From: Candidatus Hydrogenedentota bacterium
Lineage (GTDB): Bacteria; Hydrogenedentota; Hydrogenedentia; Hydrogenedentales; CAITNO01
Assembly: GCA_022710255.1 (NCBI GenBank)
Contig: JAKLHG010000146.1
Coordinates: 1 to 8,368, forward strand
DNA: 8,368 bases
Direction of reading: 5' to 3'
Shown here: positions 6,618 through 8,368 of the stretch, piece after piece
Layout: each line of letters begins with the position of its first letter
How positions within the stretch are numbered: the first letter of the stretch is position 1
Translations under genes and position numbers: made by a program
Notes under the pieces: model-generated
Database searches by the model: none
Seen by the model: the letters and a program-made list of their open reading frames with translations, nothing else
Told to the model about the DNA's origin: nothing

Positions 6618-7126
6618 ACTTTTTCCCAGGTAAGAACCGCAAGAATGCACAACAGGCCGAAAAGCAGTACGGCGATAAAAATCCACAAAGGCACGAGGCG
6701 GAACATCGCCAACCGAACCAGAAAAAACACGGGGATTACCACGCCGAAACCGGACACAATACGCGCCGCCATACCCGTAAAGAGGGTGGTCGACGTACAC
6801 ACACCCGACGCCACGCCCATCATCCAGCCCACCGGGTAGGGCAATAACAGCAGCGCCCACCACATCGAGTGCAGCAACGGCGCCCCGCCGCCGAAACCGC
6901 CCAATGCGGAGAGGAGGCACAGAAAGGCAAAACTGATTACCATGAGGATACAGGCCAGATACGCAAGCCATCGCTGCGGGGTTTTCCCGAGCCAGGCACT
7001 AAGGGCAAGCAGCACCGTTCCAGGGACGATTAGAAGCACACCCTCCATGGGATCGAAACAGCCAAGAACCACGGCAAGAAAGCCTGCTATCACCATTATT
7101 TTTGCTGCGAGTATGCGTTTGTTCAT
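6596..7126 (-). CDS. Six-helix integral membrane protein of unknown function
   Basis: The product has 176 residues and I do not recognise the family. Hydrophobic segments lie at about 6-23, 28-46, 53-76, 84-108, 120-141 and 144-166, so most of the chain is in the membrane, with a short basic C-terminal tail (KVCSKRND). The N-terminal MNKR is positively charged and probably cytoplasmic. The start is ATG 7126, preceded by AAGGG with about 6-nt spacing. An in-frame ATG at 7183 would add 19 polar residues before the first helix and lacks as good a ribosome site. The gene's last 22 nt overlap the start of the metallophosphoesterase gene, so the two form a unit. The protein may anchor or partner that enzyme, but this is inference. 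Hydrophobic composition alone does not suggest a transport function. Confidence 0.7.
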   Translation of the reverse strand: MNKRILAAKIMVIAGFLAVVLGCFDPMEGVLLIVPGTVLLALSAWLGKTPQRWLAYLACILMVISFAFLCLLSALGGFGGGAPLLHSMWWALLLLPYPVGWMMGVASGVCTSTTLFTGMAARIVSGFGVVIPVFFLVRLAMFRLVPLWIFIAVLLFGLLCILAVLTWEKVCSKRND

Positions 7127-7241
7127 AGGTTGCCCTTGTTTGTTTTTAGGGTGACGCTGTTGCTTGATGCACCTCTGGTCCACTCATGAAGAAAAACCCG
7201 CTAAGGCCATACTATGCGGCTATATTTAACAACTCTTCTAA

Positions 7242-7258
7242 TGCGGGCACTGCCCGCA
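7242..7258. promoter_or_regulatory. Perfect palindrome upstream of the membrane protein gene (possible operator)
   Basis: TGCGGGCAcTGCCCGCA is an 8+1+8 perfect inverted repeat, 116 nt upstream of the start of the minus-strand membrane-protein/phosphoesterase pair. No T-tract follows on either strand, so it is not a terminator. Its position and symmetry fit a repressor operator or other dimer-binding site. A chance GC-rich palindrome cannot be excluded. Confidence 0.35.
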
Positions 7259-7285
7259 ACCCAACAAAAGCAACAACACTTGAGC

Positions 7286-7372
7286 AAAAAATGGGGCAGC
7301 CTCCGGCGCACGTGCAACCCATGAGCGTTGTAGTTAATCCTGAACCACGCCGGTGGCTGTCCCAATTTTTTT
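7286..7372. repeat. Long imperfect inverted repeat with A- and T-tract ends
   Basis: The left arm 7286-7308 begins with A6, then TGGGGCAGCC, then TCCGGCG. The right arm 7348-7372 begins with CGCCGG, then TGGCTGTCCCA, then ends with a T7 run. Reverse-complemented, the arms agree at all but two positions plus one inserted base, with a 39-nt loop. The A6 and T7 ends make it look like a bidirectional terminator for the region between two minus-strand units. Equally it could be a REP-like or miniature mobile element, because a third related unit follows at 7395-7418 and a partial fourth copy lies at 7798-7807. Confidence 0.6.
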
Positions 7373-7394
7373 GTGGGCCTATTAGACAAGACCG

Positions 7395-7416
7395 AAAAAA
7401 GCGGGACAGTTCCCGC
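7395..7416 (-). terminator. Rho-independent terminator (minus strand)
   Basis: On the minus strand GCGGGA (7416-7411), loop ACTG and TCCCGC (7406-7401) are followed directly by T6 (7400-7395). The stem has six GC-rich pairs with a tetraloop and an ideal U-tract. It would end transcripts coming from the DUF2239 gene or from the unassigned region between them. The same bases also belong to the GGGACAG repeat family, whose member at 7357-7372 can pair with this one (CTGTCCC/GGGACAG and T6/A6). Confidence 0.55.
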
Positions 7417-7823
7417 CGATTGGGTATACACAAACCCAGAGGCTATATCCCGTACTAATGCATCCTTTTCAACAAACAATCACCTGTAATTTGCGGCATG
7501 AACAGGCTCATTTTTTCTTCGTGCATGCATTCAACTTTTTGCTTTTTATAGACCTTACGGATCGATAAGGCCTCTGAGATATCGGGGCTGCCTTTACGTT
7601 TTGATAGTGACAGCGCCTGTATCATAGCGACAGGCATCAGCGGCACTCAAACTTTGTCCGGGAAAATCCGCGATGAGCCTCAGGGCCGTTCTTGACAGCG
7701 AAAAGAAACGGCAGCGCCGGTCTCTGTCCGATTGGTCGTATCCGACGGATCTGTCCGAGCCGACTGATCACTTATTTTCCCAGCCGTAGGCAAAACCCTG
7801 TCCCAATGCTCCAGTCGAATAAA
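7417..7823. other. Gene-poor stretch; unrecognised coding-like fragments and short repeats
   Basis: No gene can be supported. On the minus strand, open fragments in different frames follow one another. One includes RLIADFPGQSL and SAADACRYDTG, ending at a stop near 7590. An overlapping 63-codon frame (7646-7455) includes GSPDISEALSIRKVYKKQK. Neither has a good start site or a recognised family, so a decayed gene is possible but unproven. TCTGTCCGA occurs at 7723-7731 and 7750-7758 (27-nt period), and ATCCGaCGGAT (7740-7750) is palindromic. CTGTCCCAAT at 7798-7807 repeats the sequence at 7357-7366. Confidence 0.35.
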
Positions 7824-8368
7824 TTACCCCGGTTCGTTTTCTTCAGAACATTCCGCTTCATTGACCAGCCGGTCCAAGTACTCCCGGATATCCGTCGGCC
7901 AGGCCGCGGTCAAGGCATCAAAACGCCCCCGGTCTTTTGCGTACAAGGCGCGAGACGCTTCTTCAAAGCCCGGGCGGTTTCCCGCCATGGCCCACATGAA
8001 TTTTCCGACGGCGTCCCGGGCCTGGCGGGCAAGGTCTTTACCCGTGTCGCGTTTGCGCGCCTCATCCACCAGCCGGCGAATGGCAGCGGAGGCGCCGGAT
8101 GGTTGCCGGTTCAGCCATTCCCAATGGCGCGGCAGCAGGGACACCTCCCGCCCCACCACGCCCAGTTTCGGCCGTCCGGGCCCTTCTTTTCTGGTCGATT
8201 CCGTGTCAGCCGGTACAAAATGAGGATGCACGGTAAGGTTTGCCAGAACCTCCTCCGCTGTGCCCCTTAAATTGAAATCAATCTGCATACCGGTCTGGTC
8301 CTCAAAAACAAGAACAGGCCTGTTCTCTCCCGCATCCAGGCAGGCCTTGACCTCGATCAGCATGGCGT
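7824..8368 (-). CDS. DUF2239 family protein, N-terminus beyond window edge
   Basis: The frame is open to the right edge. An ATG at 8363 is available, but the readable protein starts at what is normally an internal point (IEVKACLDAG, matching the helix before the second strand in family members), so about 15-25 residues are probably missing. From that ATG 179 residues are visible. They include PVLVFEDQTG and IDFNLRGT, the family's signature core GRPKLGVVGREVSLLPRHW (63-81) followed by EWLNRQPSGAS, and a helical C-terminus with GNRPGFEEASRALYAKDR and FDALTAAWP. DUF2239 proteins are about 190-200 residues and have no established function. The core (GRPKLG, then a short strand, L-P-x-HW-x-WL and a GxSxAIRRLVDEAR helix) resembles the strand-helix-helix layout of ribbon-helix-helix DNA-binding proteins, which is my inference. 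The C-terminus ends with an acidic tail. Confidence 0.85.
   Translation of the reverse strand, partial: AMLIEVKACLDAGENRPVLVFEDQTGMQIDFNLRGTAEEVLANLTVHPHFVPADTESTRKEGPGRPKLGVVGREVSLLPRHWEWLNRQPSGASAAIRRLVDEARKRDTGKDLARQARDAVGKFMWAMAGNRPGFEEASRALYAKDRGRFDALTAAWPTDIREYLDRLVNEAECSEENEPG

Noticed and set aside
6618..6971. N-terminal extension of the metallophosphoesterase frame upstream to 6971
   Set aside because: The extra 118 residues are low-complexity, have no family resemblance and cover the six-helix membrane protein in another frame. MFKKKR at 6617 begins a normal anchor.
7201..7479. 92-codon minus-strand frame
   Set aside because: It runs through the minus-strand terminator, the inverted repeat cluster and the 17-bp palindrome, so it is unlikely to be a gene.

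Overview
The window is bacterial DNA: compact GC-rich genes with Shine-Dalgarno sites, a bacterial group II intron, rho-independent terminators, and families found widely in environmental bacteria (DUF2239, a bacterial alkyl-DHAP synthase homologue). No rRNA or tRNA is present and the lineage cannot be fixed from sequence alone. A free-living Gram-negative-type bacterium or metagenome-assembled genome is a reasonable guess, no more.

Layout. (1) Positions 1-578, minus strand: the 5' half of a group II intron. It comprises 447 nt of intron RNA and the first 43 codons of its reverse transcriptase/maturase, and runs off the left edge. Its 5' splice site can be placed at 578/579 because the intron starts GTGCG and an internal segment (438-446) is complementary to the adjoining exon (579-587). 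The intron sits one base from a near-perfect 24-bp inverted repeat (580-656). (2) Positions 657-1258 hold no gene I can support. They contain a plus-strand terminator (912-940), two DnaA-box-like sites, short repeats and a probable promoter (about 1160-1191). (3) Positions 1259-5589, plus strand: the core of the window, two genes. The first is an 864-residue fusion of an FAD-dependent glycerol-3-phosphate dehydrogenase (GlpD) to a complete diacylglycerol-kinase-like lipid kinase. The second is a homologue of alkyldihydroxyacetonephosphate synthase, the ether-bond-forming enzyme of ether lipid synthesis. (4) Positions 5652-7126, minus strand, convergent with the first pair: a six-helix membrane protein of unknown function, overlapping by 22 nt the gene for a membrane-anchored calcineurin-like metallophosphoesterase. 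(5) Positions 7127-7823: no gene, but a palindrome, a cluster of related A/T-tract-flanked GGGACAG repeats forming hairpins, one minus-strand terminator, and open but unrecognised coding-like fragments. (6) Positions 7824-8368, minus strand: a DUF2239 family protein whose N-terminus lies beyond the right edge.

How the genes may work together. GlpD interconverts glycerol-3-phosphate and dihydroxyacetone phosphate (DHAP). Alkyl-DHAP synthase uses acyl-DHAP and a fatty alcohol to make alkyl-DHAP. A lipid kinase can phosphorylate an alkyl- or diradylglycerol to feed phospholipid synthesis. One fused polypeptide carrying the first and third activities, next to the gene for the second, is best read as a small bacterial ether-lipid (alkyl glycerolipid) module. 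The domain assignments rest on motifs seen in the sequence; the pathway is inference. The fusion gene and its pairing with the synthase are the most interesting content of the window.
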